From: Chloroflexota bacterium
GTDB taxonomy: Bacteria; Chloroflexota; Ktedonobacteria; Ktedonobacterales; Ktedonobacteraceae
Direction of reading: 5' to 3'
Assembly (NCBI GenBank): GCA_902810755.1
Contig: CADDYT010000030.1
Coordinates: forward strand, 1-53,057
DNA: 53,057 bases
Shown here: one piece after another, positions 33,737-43,299 of the stretch
How the letters are laid out: each line of letters begins with the position of its first letter
How positions within the stretch are numbered: position 1 is the stretch's first letter
The notes under the pieces: model-generated
What the model was told of the DNA's origin: nothing
The model's database searches: none
Seen by the model: only the letters and a program-made list of their open reading frames with translations
Position numbers and translations under genes: made by a program

Positions 33737-34177
33737 CTAATTCACTTTATAGAGTGAACGCCCCAGCCAGCCAATTCCCCCCAGTGCCGCAAAAAGTTCC
33801 AGGATGCTGACGTTGGCGGTCACGTGATCGGCGGAGATGAGGTAGAATGTGCCGACTTTGAAGGTGGCAGCAATGACGAAGAGGCCGAGGCCAATCCACG
33901 CGGGCAGCGTCGCGTAGAGCAGGGCGCGCTGCCAGTTGCGCGTCAGGTAGCCGATGGCGACGGGCAACAGATAGAGCAAGGCGGTAATGACGGGGGCGAT
34001 GGGCGCGGGAAATGGCCCGTCGAGGGCCGCGCTGCTCGATTGTGGCAACAGGCGCGTCCAGAGCTGCGCCGGTACCAGCGCCAGCGTCACCAGCAGCGTC
34101 TCTACAACGATCAGAGCGATTGTCAGGATTGTCCAGAGTTTTTCGCGTTCGATATTCTCCGTGCTTGAGTGTAACAT
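33737..34177 (-). CDS. Small four-helix membrane protein of unknown function
   Basis: A 146-residue protein with four predicted membrane segments (about 15-37, 58-78, 85-107 and 122-140) and a short charged N-terminus. No family recognised. It lies 11 bp downstream of the GH3 gene on the same strand and is probably co-transcribed with it, so it may act at the same membrane site. The ribosome site for ATG 34177 is AGAAAG, weak. Confidence 0.65.
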   Translation of the reverse strand: MLHSSTENIEREKLWTILTIALIVVETLLVTLALVPAQLWTRLLPQSSSAALDGPFPAPIAPVITALLYLLPVAIGYLTRNWQRALLYATLPAWIGLGLFVIAATFKVGTFYLISADHVTANVSILELFAALGGIGWLGRSLYKVN

Positions 34178-34188
34178 ACGCTTTCTTT

Positions 34189-35898
34189 CTAACTGGTCGG
34201 CAAAGGCAGCAACCCCATTTGATACTTCAGCATCAGAATGCGGCGCACCGAGTCATCGATGCGCTGCTGGCTGATCTGCCCGTTATTGACTGCCTGTTTG
34301 ATGCCCTCAACCATAGCCGCGACATCGGATGGAGTTGCGGCGCCCATCAGTAGATCGTCGCCTGCCTGAATGGCCATGACTGCTGCCTGCGCCTCTGTAT
34401 AGTAGGCGCTAATCCCTTCCATTGTCAAGCTATCGGTAATAATGACCCCCTGAAATCCCAGGCGGTCGCGCAGTATTCCGGTCACAACTTTATAGGAGAG
34501 CGATGAGATCGTTGTGGGATCGACTGCCTGCACGATTTCGTGCGTGACCAGCACAGCGTGGACATTGCCCTGGGCGATCAACGTGCGATACGGCGCCCAG
34601 TCAATGGCGTCGAGCTGGTCCAGAGGGCGCGTGAGGCGCGGCAAGCCAAGATGCGGGTCCGTACTGACATCGCCCAGGCCGGGGAAATGTTTTAACGCGC
34701 CAAGTACCTTGCCGCTTTGTTGCAGGCCCTGAAGATACGCGCTCGCCATGCGCGTCACCAGCGCCGGGTTGTTGCCGTAGGTGCGCATGTACAGTTGCGG
34801 GTTGTATACCGAGTTCACATCGATTACCGGGGCCAGATTCAGGTTGAAGCCGTATGAAGCCAGGTCCTGCGCGTCCTGCGCGCCTTCTTCCCGCGCGCGG
34901 CTGGGATCATTGGTCGCGCCAATGGTCGTCTCCGAGGGACGCGGCCCATCCAGCTTTGCCAGCCGATCTACCAGGCCGCCTTCCTGATCGATGGCGACAA
35001 TCAACGGCACCGCGCTGTTTTTCTGCATCTGCTGAATCAGCCCGGTGAGCTGTGGCTTGCTGATAATGTTGTTATTGGCCGTGAAAAGCAGGACTGCCCC
35101 GATATCGTACTGGCTAATCATGGTGCTGATGTCATAGGAATATTCCGGGCCAACGAATTGTACCAGCATCATCTGGCCAATCTTCTGATCTAGCGTCATA
35201 TTCTGCACAATCAGGTTGATGTACTGTTGAGGAGTTATTTGCGTTCCGCGCGTCGCCGTTGTCTCCGCGGTAGGTGTCGCGTGCAGTTGCTGTTTGATCT
35301 TGTCGAGGACATTGTTGTTGCTACTGGACGGGCCAGCCAGCACATAGGACCATCCCTGCGGGCCAATAAACTGGGTGAAGCCCAGGTTGGTGGCATTGAA
35401 GACAAGGATGCAGAGCAGGGCAATGAAGAGAACAGCCTGCCGACGCGGGAAGACGGTTGTTGCTCCCTGGCTGCGAACTGGCTCTACAGCCGGTACCGTT
35501 TCTGGCACGGGTGGCATGGCTTTTGGCAGTTTGATAGTCGATATGGCTGCCAGCGCGAAGTTCTCTTCCTGTCGGGTGTCTTCCGCCTCTGCCTCTGCCG
35601 CTCTCGTAGCGGTAGCCTCCGGCGACTGAACGACAGGCCCCGTTGATTGCGCCTCTACGGGGTCTGCTATTGCAGCCTGTAGCTCAGGATGGTCGTGAGC
35701 GGTTTTCTGTTGTGTTTCCATCTCCGCGATACTGGCGGCAACTGCCGGGATGAGCCGGGGCGGGGCGGAAGGCCGTTCCAGAACGCTGGAAGTCGGATGG
35801 CGAGACGGGATGGTGCGCGTTTTGCGTTGAACTTCCCTATCATTGTTGTGATCCGGTTGCTCCGCTGAGCGCCGGGGCGTTGGCTCGTCCATAAACAC
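34189..35898 (-). CDS. Membrane-anchored GH3 beta-N-acetylhexosaminidase-like enzyme
   Basis: A 569-residue protein. Residues 1-150 are hydrophilic and low-complexity (cytoplasmic), one membrane segment lies at about 153-172, and the extracellular GH3 domain follows (about 225-565). NagZ-type motifs: VAIDQEGGLVDRL, LNLAPVIDVN, KHFPGLGDVSTDPHLGLP (the loop carrying the catalytic Asp/His pair, here DPH) and GVIITDSLTMEGI with the nucleophile Asp. Likely removes beta-linked GlcNAc, for example from cell-wall fragments outside the membrane. The start is ATG at 35898 with AGAGGTG upstream. Divergent from the NACHT gene. Confidence 0.87.
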   Translation of the reverse strand: MFMDEPTPRRSAEQPDHNNDREVQRKTRTIPSRHPTSSVLERPSAPPRLIPAVAASIAEMETQQKTAHDHPELQAAIADPVEAQSTGPVVQSPEATATRAAEAEAEDTRQEENFALAAISTIKLPKAMPPVPETVPAVEPVRSQGATTVFPRRQAVLFIALLCILVFNATNLGFTQFIGPQGWSYVLAGPSSSNNNVLDKIKQQLHATPTAETTATRGTQITPQQYINLIVQNMTLDQKIGQMMLVQFVGPEYSYDISTMISQYDIGAVLLFTANNNIISKPQLTGLIQQMQKNSAVPLIVAIDQEGGLVDRLAKLDGPRPSETTIGATNDPSRAREEGAQDAQDLASYGFNLNLAPVIDVNSVYNPQLYMRTYGNNPALVTRMASAYLQGLQQSGKVLGALKHFPGLGDVSTDPHLGLPRLTRPLDQLDAIDWAPYRTLIAQGNVHAVLVTHEIVQAVDPTTISSLSYKVVTGILRDRLGFQGVIITDSLTMEGISAYYTEAQAAVMAIQAGDDLLMGAATPSDVAAMVEGIKQAVNNGQISQQRIDDSVRRILMLKYQMGLLPLPTS

Positions 35899-36261
35899 CT
35901 CTTTTTTACATCACAGATACTGGCAGGAGAGATAGTACTTCGTTTGAAGCGAGCAGCCGTAAAGTCATCCATATAATGAACGGCTTGCACGCATGAGTTG
36001 TAACTGTCAAGGACTTTAACCTGTACAGTCAAGCAGATTATGCCCGGAAAAGCTGTGAAATAACTCACAATTTGCGCCCTTTTTCTCTGTGTACAGTATG
36101 TCACAGGGAGAAATTTAAAATCTTTTTCCTGTGTGCGTCTCTTCTCTTAGAATAGCTTTATGCAAAAAGGCGAAAATATCGTACTGCTTGTTCAAATTGC
36201 GGGTGTGCGTTATACTGTGTCCACAGGTATGTGAACTTTGCTGAAAGGGAACCTGCTGAAA
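35899..36261. other. Regulatory gap between divergent GH3 and NACHT genes
   Basis: No gene seen in 363 bases. It contains AACTGTCAAG (35999-36010 area) and TACAGTCAAG (36024 area), related direct copies, TGTACAG twice, and several AT-rich tracts. The NACHT promoter is at 36188-36216. A GH3 promoter was not identified with confidence. Confidence 0.45.
36188..36216 (+). promoter_or_regulatory. Promoter of the NACHT-HEAT gene
   Basis: TTGTTC (36188-36193), 17-base spacer, TATACT (36211-36216). Transcription near 36223 gives a leader of about 39 bases to ATG 36262. Confidence 0.55.
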
Positions 36262-39200
36262 ATGCTCAGCGTGCCACAATCTGCGATTTCTACGAAGCGG
36301 CAAAGGCCGCCGCGTGCGCTTGCCAGCGTGCTAGTGGGAGCGGGGATGACTGTTCTCCTGGCCTGCCTCGTCATTCTCATTATCTGGCTTCTCAGGCTGT
36401 CCCATGCCAGCGGCCCGGCTCTGAGCCAGTTACTTGTTTTACTGACGACGCTCTTGCATACACCCGCGTTTCTGATCGCTTTCGTTGTGGCTCTGGTCGT
36501 CTTTAGCCTGCTGTTCTGGCTGCTGGCCCGGCCCCGCGCCATTGCCGCTTATCTGCGCGAAGCGGCAGGCGCCCAGGAACCATATCACCGGCGCTACATT
36601 TCCCTGGCGCATGCTGTACCGGCGCAGCCCCAGAATTCCTCTGCGAACCCCGTGCAGCCTGCTCCTGTCGCTGATCTGCTCCTGCCGGATACGTTCTGGC
36701 TACTCTCCGGCGAGCCGGGCATGGGCAAGACGATGGCTCTGCGCGAATACCTGTATCAAAGCGCGCAAGATCGCCGGGGCAAGAGACGCGAACGCATTCC
36801 CCTTTACGTGCCGTTGCCCCACTACGCTCTCTACCTCAAGGCTCACCTGCAAACTGACCCGGAGACCGGGCAACTGTTATCTCCCGTCGTGACCATCGTC
36901 GATTTCCTGCGCGAAACCAAGCTGCCCGGCCTCACGCACCTCGGCCCGTTTTTGCAACGACTGAGCGAGAAAGGACGCCTGCTTTTGCTCTGCGACGGCC
37001 TCGATGAAGTTGACGCCGAGTCCCGGTCGTTGATTGTGGATGAGCTGGTGGAAGAGATACGCCAGGGCGATAATCGTATGGTACTGGCATGCCGTGAGGA
37101 AGTCTATCGCGCGCAGGCATCGCTGGTACAACTGGTGCAGGATGGCAGGTTGGAGCGGCTGGAGCTTCAACCTCTGGATGAGGAGCAGATGCGCGCGTTC
37201 ATCGAAAAGGCCTCGCTCAACGCCGCTCGTCCCTGGCAGCATACGGTAGGGCAGGTCATGCAGGTCATAACCTCCAGTCGTTTGCAGACGCTCTGTACCA
37301 GTCCGTTGCTACTCTCCTGCCTGGTAGAAGTAGTCGATCAGGTGGGCGTCAGGCAGATGCGGCAACTGGATACGCGCGGCGCGTTATTGCGTGCCTGTGT
37401 TGCGCAGACGATTGAACGGCAGCGAGCCGCGTGGAAACAGCAGGCTCCGGCAGCGCGCAGCCTGCTCGATTTCCTGGGGCGGCTGGCCTACGTTGCCCGC
37501 CGCGCAGGGAACCTCAACGCCATTCCATTGGCTGAGGGCAGCGAAACGGCGGATGCGCTGCAGGCGTGGCTTGACGAACATCCCACTCCATATCCGTTCA
37601 GAACCGGCGCGACAGAACAGATACTCTCTTTTGCCGCCGATGATGTGCCGCTGCTGGTGCAGTTCGCGCTGGATGCAGGTTTGCTCGTTCTCACCCCTGA
37701 TGGCGTCCTGAGCTTTGCGCATGTGCTGTTTGCGGAATATTTTATCGCCGAATACTTCGCGCTCGCTGCTCAGGTGCAGGGCAATCAATCCTGGCTGCGC
37801 ACAGACATTCTGATGGATGTTGAGCGATGGAGCGGCCCGGTCGCCCTGTGGGCGGGCCTTGTCGATAATCCCCTTGCGCTGGCGGCGCGCTTACAGCTTG
37901 CCGGGCGCAGTGGACCCGCGCTGCTGCCCGCGCTGGCCTTGAGCCTTGTCGCCGCCGGTGTCTATGATGTGGTGCCGCACGTAAGAACGGCAACGCTGGC
38001 CCCGGTCATGCTGCCGAAAGGGATGGAAGAGGCGCTGGCAAAAGTCATGCAGTCCCAGGCAGCGCGGGAGAGTCTTGCCCGGCTCTGCACGCTGTGCGCG
38101 CAACATGGCGGCCCGGAAATCTACTCCTCACTGCCGTTGCTGCTCACCATCACGGGCAGCGCCAGTTTCATTGAATTGCTCGATCACGAGATTGTGCCGC
38201 GCCTGCTGTGTGACTACCTTGTCGATATCGTCAACAAGCAATCGTATGATGCGCAGGTCAGGAGCCTGCTGGTGGTGCTGGGGCGCTTCGGTGATGCGGT
38301 AGTGGAGCGCGCCGCCGCTTTGAGCCAGCCCGGCGGCGGCAGGAGCGAGCGTCTGCGCGTCGCCGCCATTCAGATTCTTGGCCGCGCGGGTACGCCGAAA
38401 GCGATAGAACTCATCCTGCCTTTCCTGCGCTCCGCCGAACAATCGATTAGCAGGGCCGCCATGCACGCGCTGATTCGTCCCGGCCCGGAACGCACCCTGC
38501 GCCATATCCTGCCTCTGCTGGAAAATTCCGCACCTGCTCCCACAGAAGAGGCGGCACAGGTCATTGTGCTGGAAGTTCTGCTGCGCTTCCTTCAGGAGAC
38601 CAGGGAGGAACGCCAGCTCACGCCCGCGCAATACCAGCATGTCCTGACCGTGCTGCTCACCCTGCTGAGCGGCAATTATGCCTCTGCCGCCGCGCTGCAA
38701 CAGAAGGCGGGCGAGTTGCTGGTATGGCAGGGGCAGCAACAGACGAGCCGGGGAGCGAAGGCGCTTGAGTTGCTGATCCAGACGCTGGCCGCACCTGATG
38801 ACACGCAGGCAAATAACGCCGTGCAGGTCTTGCTGGCAATCGGCCCGGCGGCAACACCATCCCTGCTGTCGTATTTGCAGACGCAGCCGCCCAACGCGGT
38901 GCGCGTGCGCATTGTCGAAGTGCTGAAAGGCGGTCGCGACCGGCAGGCACTGCCGACCTTACTACAACTGGTAGCCGACCCATCAACTGCCGTGCAGCAG
39001 CAGGTGGCGGCTGCCCTTGCCGCTCTTGCCCCTGCCAGCATTTTCGGCCTGATTGACCTTGTCACCACCAGCCCCGACGCTCTGGTGGCCAGACGTGCCG
39101 CTCAGGTGTTGATCTCGATAGGCAGCGAGGTCGTCGAGCCGGTTGTTTCTCACCTGCATCCCGTTGTGCCGGAACGCACGCGCCTGCTCGTTGAAGTGCT

Positions 39201-41376
39201 GGAAGAGGTTCCCGATGCGCGCTCCATCGAGGCCCTCGTCTCCTTCCTGCAAACGCCACAGCCGGAACCCCTGCTGACCATAGCAGCCATTCGCGCACTG
39301 GGGCGCATTCCCGATCAGCAGGTGGTGCCGCCATTGCTGAGCATGCTAGAGCAGCCACAGGCACAGCTATACGAGGAAGCTATCACCTCTCTCGGCCAGC
39401 TTGGCGAACTGGCCCTGCCTGCTGTACTGGCCGCGCTGGAGAGCTGGCAGGAACCGAAGCTGCAAGAGCGGGCGCGCCGCGCTATCCTCTGCATGGCCCC
39501 TTTTCCCGGTGAGGCATTGATGGCGGCAATGGCAACCGGCAGCGATACGCTGGCCAACCAGCTCGTGCGCATCTTCAGCGAGCAGGGGCAGGAAGCCGCG
39601 CAGACGCTGGTCAATCACCTGCTGGATACAGATACCCGCGTCAATGCGTATATTCACCAGGCGCTGGATGCCATTCCCGGCGCGATCATCGTTCCCGCCT
39701 TGCTTGAGGTGCTGGATCGTCCGACCTGGCAGCGGGTTGTCTCTGCTTTACTGCTGAAATATCCAGAAGCCATTGCGCCTCTGGTCTCCCTGCTCGACGA
39801 CCCCGCGCGCGACTCCGTTGCCGCGTCCATCCTGCCGCAATTTGGCCCGGATGTGCTTGACCCCCTGCTTGCCAGCCTGACAGCAAATAATCTTGAGGTG
39901 CAGGAACACGCGAGCCGGGTGATCGTGGCCCTGGTGCGACAGAGGCCGGAGACCATTGATCGCGTGGTGCAACTTTTTGGCAGCAACCTGTCACCGCAGG
40001 CGCGCGAAGTCCTGCTTGATGCCCTGACCGGGCCACTGGCCGATGTCAGCCTGCCCGGCCTCATGGCCGGTCTGGAAGACGCCCATCTGGTCGAGGGCGT
40101 CTCTGAGGCTCTGGTGCGCCTCGAAAGCGAGGATGAGAAAGCGGACGACGTGCTGGAGAAATTGCTGCACGCCCTGCGCGAGCCGGGGCGGCAGTGGGGC
40201 GCGGAACGCACCCTGGTGAAAATTGGCGCCCCGGCAGTACAGAGCGTCGGAAATCTGATCACCGATGCCGACCCGTCCATTGCCAGAGCCGCACAGCGTA
40301 TTTTGATACATATTGGCGCGCCCGCTCTGCCCTTTATCTGGGCTGCTTCCAGCGACACCAGCAACGCGCCCCGACGAGAAGCCGCTCTCTCCATCCTGAA
40401 CCAGATGCCCACTCCGGTCATACAGGATAGGCTGCTCTGGAACCTGACGAGCGATCAGCCTCAGGACGTGGCGATGGCCGTTGCCCTGCTGCTGGAGCGC
40501 ATCCATACCGAGTCGAAGCTGGCGCTTGAAGAGCAGGAGATGATTCCATCGCTGCTCAAAAGTGTGGAGCAACAGGGCGGCGAGCGCACATTGCTGCGCA
40601 TCCTCTCCCTGCTGCTCTTCATCGGCAGCCCGGATGTGGTGGATTACCTGGTGCAGGCGCTGTATGAGCAGCGGGAATATAGCGAGCAGATCATTCAGGC
40701 GTTCCTGCTGCTGGGTAAAAGCGCGACGGGGACGCTGGAAGCTATCCTGCGTGACCAGCAGGCGACGCAGGAGTTGCGCGCTTCCGTCGTGGCTATTCTG
40801 GCTATGCTTGAGCCGACGCAGAGTGTCACCGAGTACGTTAGAAATATCAGCAGCTATGGTTATGGCGTCACGGCGCGCCCGGAGATGCTGCAAGACCCGG
40901 CCATGCTCAACGTGGCCCTGCGCGCGCTCGGCGGCTTGCTGGCAGGGGGTCACTGGGATGTTTCTACCCTGCTCGACCTGCGCACAAAAAACCTGGAAGC
41001 CGATCTTGCCACTGCCCTGCTCGGCTGGCGCTACGGTGTCTATATTCAGAAGTTGCTCGGCGACCTGCGCAACCAGCACGAAGCGCACCAGATGGAGGTG
41101 CGCAACTTGCGGATACAGATCGCGATGGCACAAGAGGATAACCAGCGTTTGCAGGAAGAACTGGAACATGCTAACCAGGAACACGACCTGCGCGTGGAAG
41201 AACTGGAGCATAGCAAGTATCAGCACCAGGAACTGCGCCGCCGCCTCGATTACCGTGAGCAGCAATACGAGGAGTTGGAGCGCGAAAACAGCCATCTCAG
41301 GCACGAGATAGATGTGCTGCGCTACGAAAATAGCGTGCTGCGCCGCGAAAACGAGCAGTTGAAACAGGAAGCCTGA
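36262..41376 (+). CDS. Giant membrane NACHT NTPase with HEAT repeats and coiled coil
   Basis: A 1704-residue protein. Two hydrophobic segments (about 21-45 and 68-89) precede a NACHT-type STAND NTPase: Walker A GEPGMGKT (150-157), Walker B LLLLCDGLDEVD (to 251), and a sensor-like ACREEVYR. After a helical linker come many HEAT-like repeats (about 580-1560; e.g. A...LG....P.A...L......). The last 105 residues or so are a charged coiled coil. STAND proteins act as ligand-triggered switches; some bacterial NACHT proteins are anti-phage defences. Here the HEAT array could be the sensor and the N-terminal membrane helices the effector, but a housekeeping signalling role is equally possible. TTG 36238 in frame is less likely than ATG 36262. 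Confidence 0.85.
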   Translation: MLSVPQSAISTKRQRPPRALASVLVGAGMTVLLACLVILIIWLLRLSHASGPALSQLLVLLTTLLHTPAFLIAFVVALVVFSLLFWLLARPRAIAAYLREAAGAQEPYHRRYISLAHAVPAQPQNSSANPVQPAPVADLLLPDTFWLLSGEPGMGKTMALREYLYQSAQDRRGKRRERIPLYVPLPHYALYLKAHLQTDPETGQLLSPVVTIVDFLRETKLPGLTHLGPFLQRLSEKGRLLLLCDGLDEVDAESRSLIVDELVEEIRQGDNRMVLACREEVYRAQASLVQLVQDGRLERLELQPLDEEQMRAFIEKASLNAARPWQHTVGQVMQVITSSRLQTLCTSPLLLSCLVEVVDQVGVRQMRQLDTRGALLRACVAQTIERQRAAWKQQAPAARSLLDFLGRLAYVARRAGNLNAIPLAEGSETADALQAWLDEHPTPYPFRTGATEQILSFAADDVPLLVQFALDAGLLVLTPDGVLSFAHVLFAEYFIAEYFALAAQVQGNQSWLRTDILMDVERWSGPVALWAGLVDNPLALAARLQLAGRSGPALLPALALSLVAAGVYDVVPHVRTATLAPVMLPKGMEEALAKVMQSQAARESLARLCTLCAQHGGPEIYSSLPLLLTITGSASFIELLDHEIVPRLLCDYLVDIVNKQSYDAQVRSLLVVLGRFGDAVVERAAALSQPGGGRSERLRVAAIQILGRAGTPKAIELILPFLRSAEQSISRAAMHALIRPGPERTLRHILPLLENSAPAPTEEAAQVIVLEVLLRFLQETREERQLTPAQYQHVLTVLLTLLSGNYASAAALQQKAGELLVWQGQQQTSRGAKALELLIQTLAAPDDTQANNAVQVLLAIGPAATPSLLSYLQTQPPNAVRVRIVEVLKGGRDRQALPTLLQLVADPSTAVQQQVAAALAALAPASIFGLIDLVTTSPDALVARRAAQVLISIGSEVVEPVVSHLHPVVPERTRLLVEVLEEVPDARSIEALVSFLQTPQPEPLLTIAAIRALGRIPDQQVVPPLLSMLEQPQAQLYEEAITSLGQLGELALPAVLAALESWQEPKLQERARRAILCMAPFPGEALMAAMATGSDTLANQLVRIFSEQGQEAAQTLVNHLLDTDTRVNAYIHQALDAIPGAIIVPALLEVLDRPTWQRVVSALLLKYPEAIAPLVSLLDDPARDSVAASILPQFGPDVLDPLLASLTANNLEVQEHASRVIVALVRQRPETIDRVVQLFGSNLSPQAREVLLDALTGPLADVSLPGLMAGLEDAHLVEGVSEALVRLESEDEKADDVLEKLLHALREPGRQWGAERTLVKIGAPAVQSVGNLITDADPSIARAAQRILIHIGAPALPFIWAASSDTSNAPRREAALSILNQMPTPVIQDRLLWNLTSDQPQDVAMAVALLLERIHTESKLALEEQEMIPSLLKSVEQQGGERTLLRILSLLLFIGSPDVVDYLVQALYEQREYSEQIIQAFLLLGKSATGTLEAILRDQQATQELRASVVAILAMLEPTQSVTEYVRNISSYGYGVTARPEMLQDPAMLNVALRALGGLLAGGHWDVSTLLDLRTKNLEADLATALLGWRYGVYIQKLLGDLRNQHEAHQMEVRNLRIQIAMAQEDNQRLQEELEHANQEHDLRVEELEHSKYQHQELRRRLDYREQQYEELERENSHLRHEIDVLRYENSVLRRENEQLKQEA

Positions 41377-41433
41377 GCAAATCCTCTCCCCTGACCCTTT
41401 TTTTGCATATCTCCAAAAAAGTCGGAAAAAGGA

Positions 41434-41462
41434 TTGACAAAAAGAGATTTGTTGAGTATTCT
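41434..41462 (+). promoter_or_regulatory. Strong sigma-70 promoter before the FadR-type regulator
   Basis: Consensus -35 TTGACA (41434-41439), 17-base spacer, TATTCT (41457-41462). The predicted start of transcription, about 41469, is only eight bases before ATG 41477, so the mRNA would be nearly leaderless or translation may start further in. Confidence 0.75.
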
Positions 41463-41476
41463 CATAACAGCAGGAA

Positions 41477-42235
41477 ATGTATTTGGTCTGTTCATCATAC
41501 CAACCAGGTTTGGAGAAAAGCGAGAACGTTCCATTGGATTATACACCGGTGCAGCCGAGCAAGGTTTTTGAGCAAATTGTGGAGCAAATCGAGCGGCGCA
41601 TTTTGAGCGGCGAGTTGCGTAGCGGCGATCGGCTGCCCAGCGAGCGCGAACTGGGTGAGCAATTTCATGTCAGTCGCACAGCGGTGCGCGAGGCGATGAA
41701 AACGCTGGCGCAAAAAGGGCTGGTGGATATGCGACCGGGGCGAGGAACCATCGTCATCGATGGCACGTCGCGGGCGGTTAAGCATTCGCTGGACCTCATG
41801 TTGAGCGTCGGCCAGGCAAATGGGTCGCAGAATCTGGTGGAGGTGCGCGAGATTCTTGAACCCGAAATTGCTGCTCTGGCGGCGGCACGGGCCACAGAAG
41901 AGGAGATTGCCGCGATGCGCGAGGCTGTGGAGATCATGGACAACAACCTGACCAACGCCAACGCCTATATCGCCGCCGATAACGATTTCCACCGCGCCCT
42001 GGCTAAAGGCACGCAGAACGTTCTCATTCTCCGGCTCGTCGATTCCATCGTCGACCTGCTCAGCGAGCAGCGCAAGCAGATTTTTGCGGTCGAAGGCGGC
42101 CCGGAACACGGCCAGTTCCACCACAAACGTCTACTGGATGCGGTGATTCGTCGCGATCCTGAAGCGGCTCGCCAGGCAATGCATGCCCACCTGCGGCAGG
42201 TACGCGAGGATGCCAGTATGGACTCGAAAGCGTAA
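41477..42235 (+). CDS. FadR/GntR-family transcriptional regulator (FCD domain)
   Basis: A 252-residue regulator. The N-terminal GntR winged helix (about 28-95) contains SGELRSGDRLPSERELGEQF and the recognition helix SRTAVREAMKTLAQKGLV with PGRGTIV. The C-terminal FCD domain (about 115-245) has VREILEPEIAALAA, the metal-ligand pattern DNDFHRALA and a His in HAHLRQV. FCD regulators bind organic acids or other small carboxylates. As the first gene before the dehydrogenase/E1/E2/Liv cluster, it is likely that cluster's controller. Start uncertain: ATG 41477 has AGGAA very close; TTG 41534 is possible. Confidence 0.87.
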   Translation: MYLVCSSYQPGLEKSENVPLDYTPVQPSKVFEQIVEQIERRILSGELRSGDRLPSERELGEQFHVSRTAVREAMKTLAQKGLVDMRPGRGTIVIDGTSRAVKHSLDLMLSVGQANGSQNLVEVREILEPEIAALAAARATEEEIAAMREAVEIMDNNLTNANAYIAADNDFHRALAKGTQNVLILRLVDSIVDLLSEQRKQIFAVEGGPEHGQFHHKRLLDAVIRRDPEAARQAMHAHLRQVREDASMDSKA

Positions 42236-42250
42236 TATCCCGGTTGAACA

Positions 42251-42341
42251 GGCCAGCGCGCACTATCCCATAAGCGGCACGAACAGCCGCAATAGAGCAG
42301 GGCCATCCCTTGCGGGTGGCCTGGGATAGGGCGCGCTGGCT
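42251..42341. repeat. Compound palindrome between regulator and dehydrogenase
   Basis: GCCAGCGCGC (42252-42261) pairs with GCGCGCTGGC (42331-42340) and ATCCCA (42265-42270) with TGGGAT (42322-42327). Inside is GGCCATCC/GGGTGGCC (42301-42321), the motif shared with 43-127. It separates the regulator gene from the next gene and may end its transcript. Confidence 0.75.
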
Positions 42342-42384
42342 TGCGGTAGGGCATTGATCGAAATATTTTCAGGAGTGTATTCTT

Positions 42385-43299
42385 ATGACTACTCTTGGCT
42401 TTGTGGGCCTCGGTGCGATGGGAAGCCGCATCGTCAAGCGCCTGCTGGACGCGGGCGAGACCGTCGTCGGCTACAATCGTACCAGGGCGAAGGCGCAGTG
42501 GCTGTTAGAGGCCGGGATGCAGTGGGGGAATTCGCCGCGCGAAGTGGCGGAGAAGGCCGATGTGGTCTTCACGATGGTCACCAACACTGCCGCCCTGCAA
42601 GACGTTTTCAGCGGTTCCAACGGCATTCTGGCCGGTCTGGGGCCGGGCAAAATTTTCATTGATATGAGTACCGTCAGCCCCCACAAATCACGGGAACTGG
42701 CGGCACAGGTGGCTGAAAAGGGCGCGCAGATGCTCGACGCGCCGGTCTCCGGCAGTATCCTCACTCTTGAACAGGGCAATCTCTCCATCATGGTTGGCGG
42801 CGAGCAGGCGGCTTTCGAGCGCGTCAAACCCATTCTGCTGCATATCGGCCCGAAGGTGAACTATGTTGGCGGCAACGGGCAGGCCGTACTGCTGAAGATC
42901 GCCATTAATCTCAGCTTGCAGGTGCAGTTTATGGCTTTCTCTGAGGGCCTGCTGCTGGCCGAAAAGGGCGGCATCCCCCGTGAAGTAGCCATGGAAGCCA
43001 TGCTCAACAGCGCCGTCGCCTCGCCATCGTTGAAGTATCGCGCCCCCTTCATTCTCAATATGCCGGAAGAGGCATGGTTCGATGTCAACATGATGCAGAA
43101 AGATATGCTGCTGGCGCTGGAAATGGGCCGTGAACTGGATGTCGCCATGCCCACCACCGCCATCAGCAACCAGTTCCTCACTGCTGCTCGCGCGCTGGGG
43201 CTGGCAAAGAAAGATTTTGCCATCACCTACGAAGTGCTTGCCCGTCTGTCCGGCTGGAATACGCAGAAGACAACAAAAGACGAGAATGAAAGCTCGTAG
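42385..43299 (+). CDS. Beta-hydroxyacid dehydrogenase (3-hydroxyisobutyrate dehydrogenase family)
   Basis: A 304-residue NAD(P)-dependent oxidoreductase. The N-terminal Rossmann motif is GFVGLGAMGSRIVKRLLDAG (5-24). The substrate-binding DAPVSGS...GNLSIMVGG and the catalytic Lys region GNGQAVLLKIAINL follow. Members oxidise 3-hydroxyisobutyrate or reduce tartronate semialdehyde, among others; R31 after the second strand (GYNRT) suggests NADP preference. The true substrate is unknown but probably related to the pathway encoded downstream. Start ATG 42385 with a weak AGGAG upstream. The stop lies inside a palindromic repeat. Confidence 0.88.
   Translation: MTTLGFVGLGAMGSRIVKRLLDAGETVVGYNRTRAKAQWLLEAGMQWGNSPREVAEKADVVFTMVTNTAALQDVFSGSNGILAGLGPGKIFIDMSTVSPHKSRELAAQVAEKGAQMLDAPVSGSILTLEQGNLSIMVGGEQAAFERVKPILLHIGPKVNYVGGNGQAVLLKIAINLSLQVQFMAFSEGLLLAEKGGIPREVAMEAMLNSAVASPSLKYRAPFILNMPEEAWFDVNMMQKDMLLALEMGRELDVAMPTTAISNQFLTAARALGLAKKDFAITYEVLARLSGWNTQKTTKDENESS

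Noticed and set aside
39991..41304. Minus-strand frame of 437 codons opposite the NACHT-HEAT gene
   Set aside because: Antisense of repeat-rich coding sequence with no start signal.
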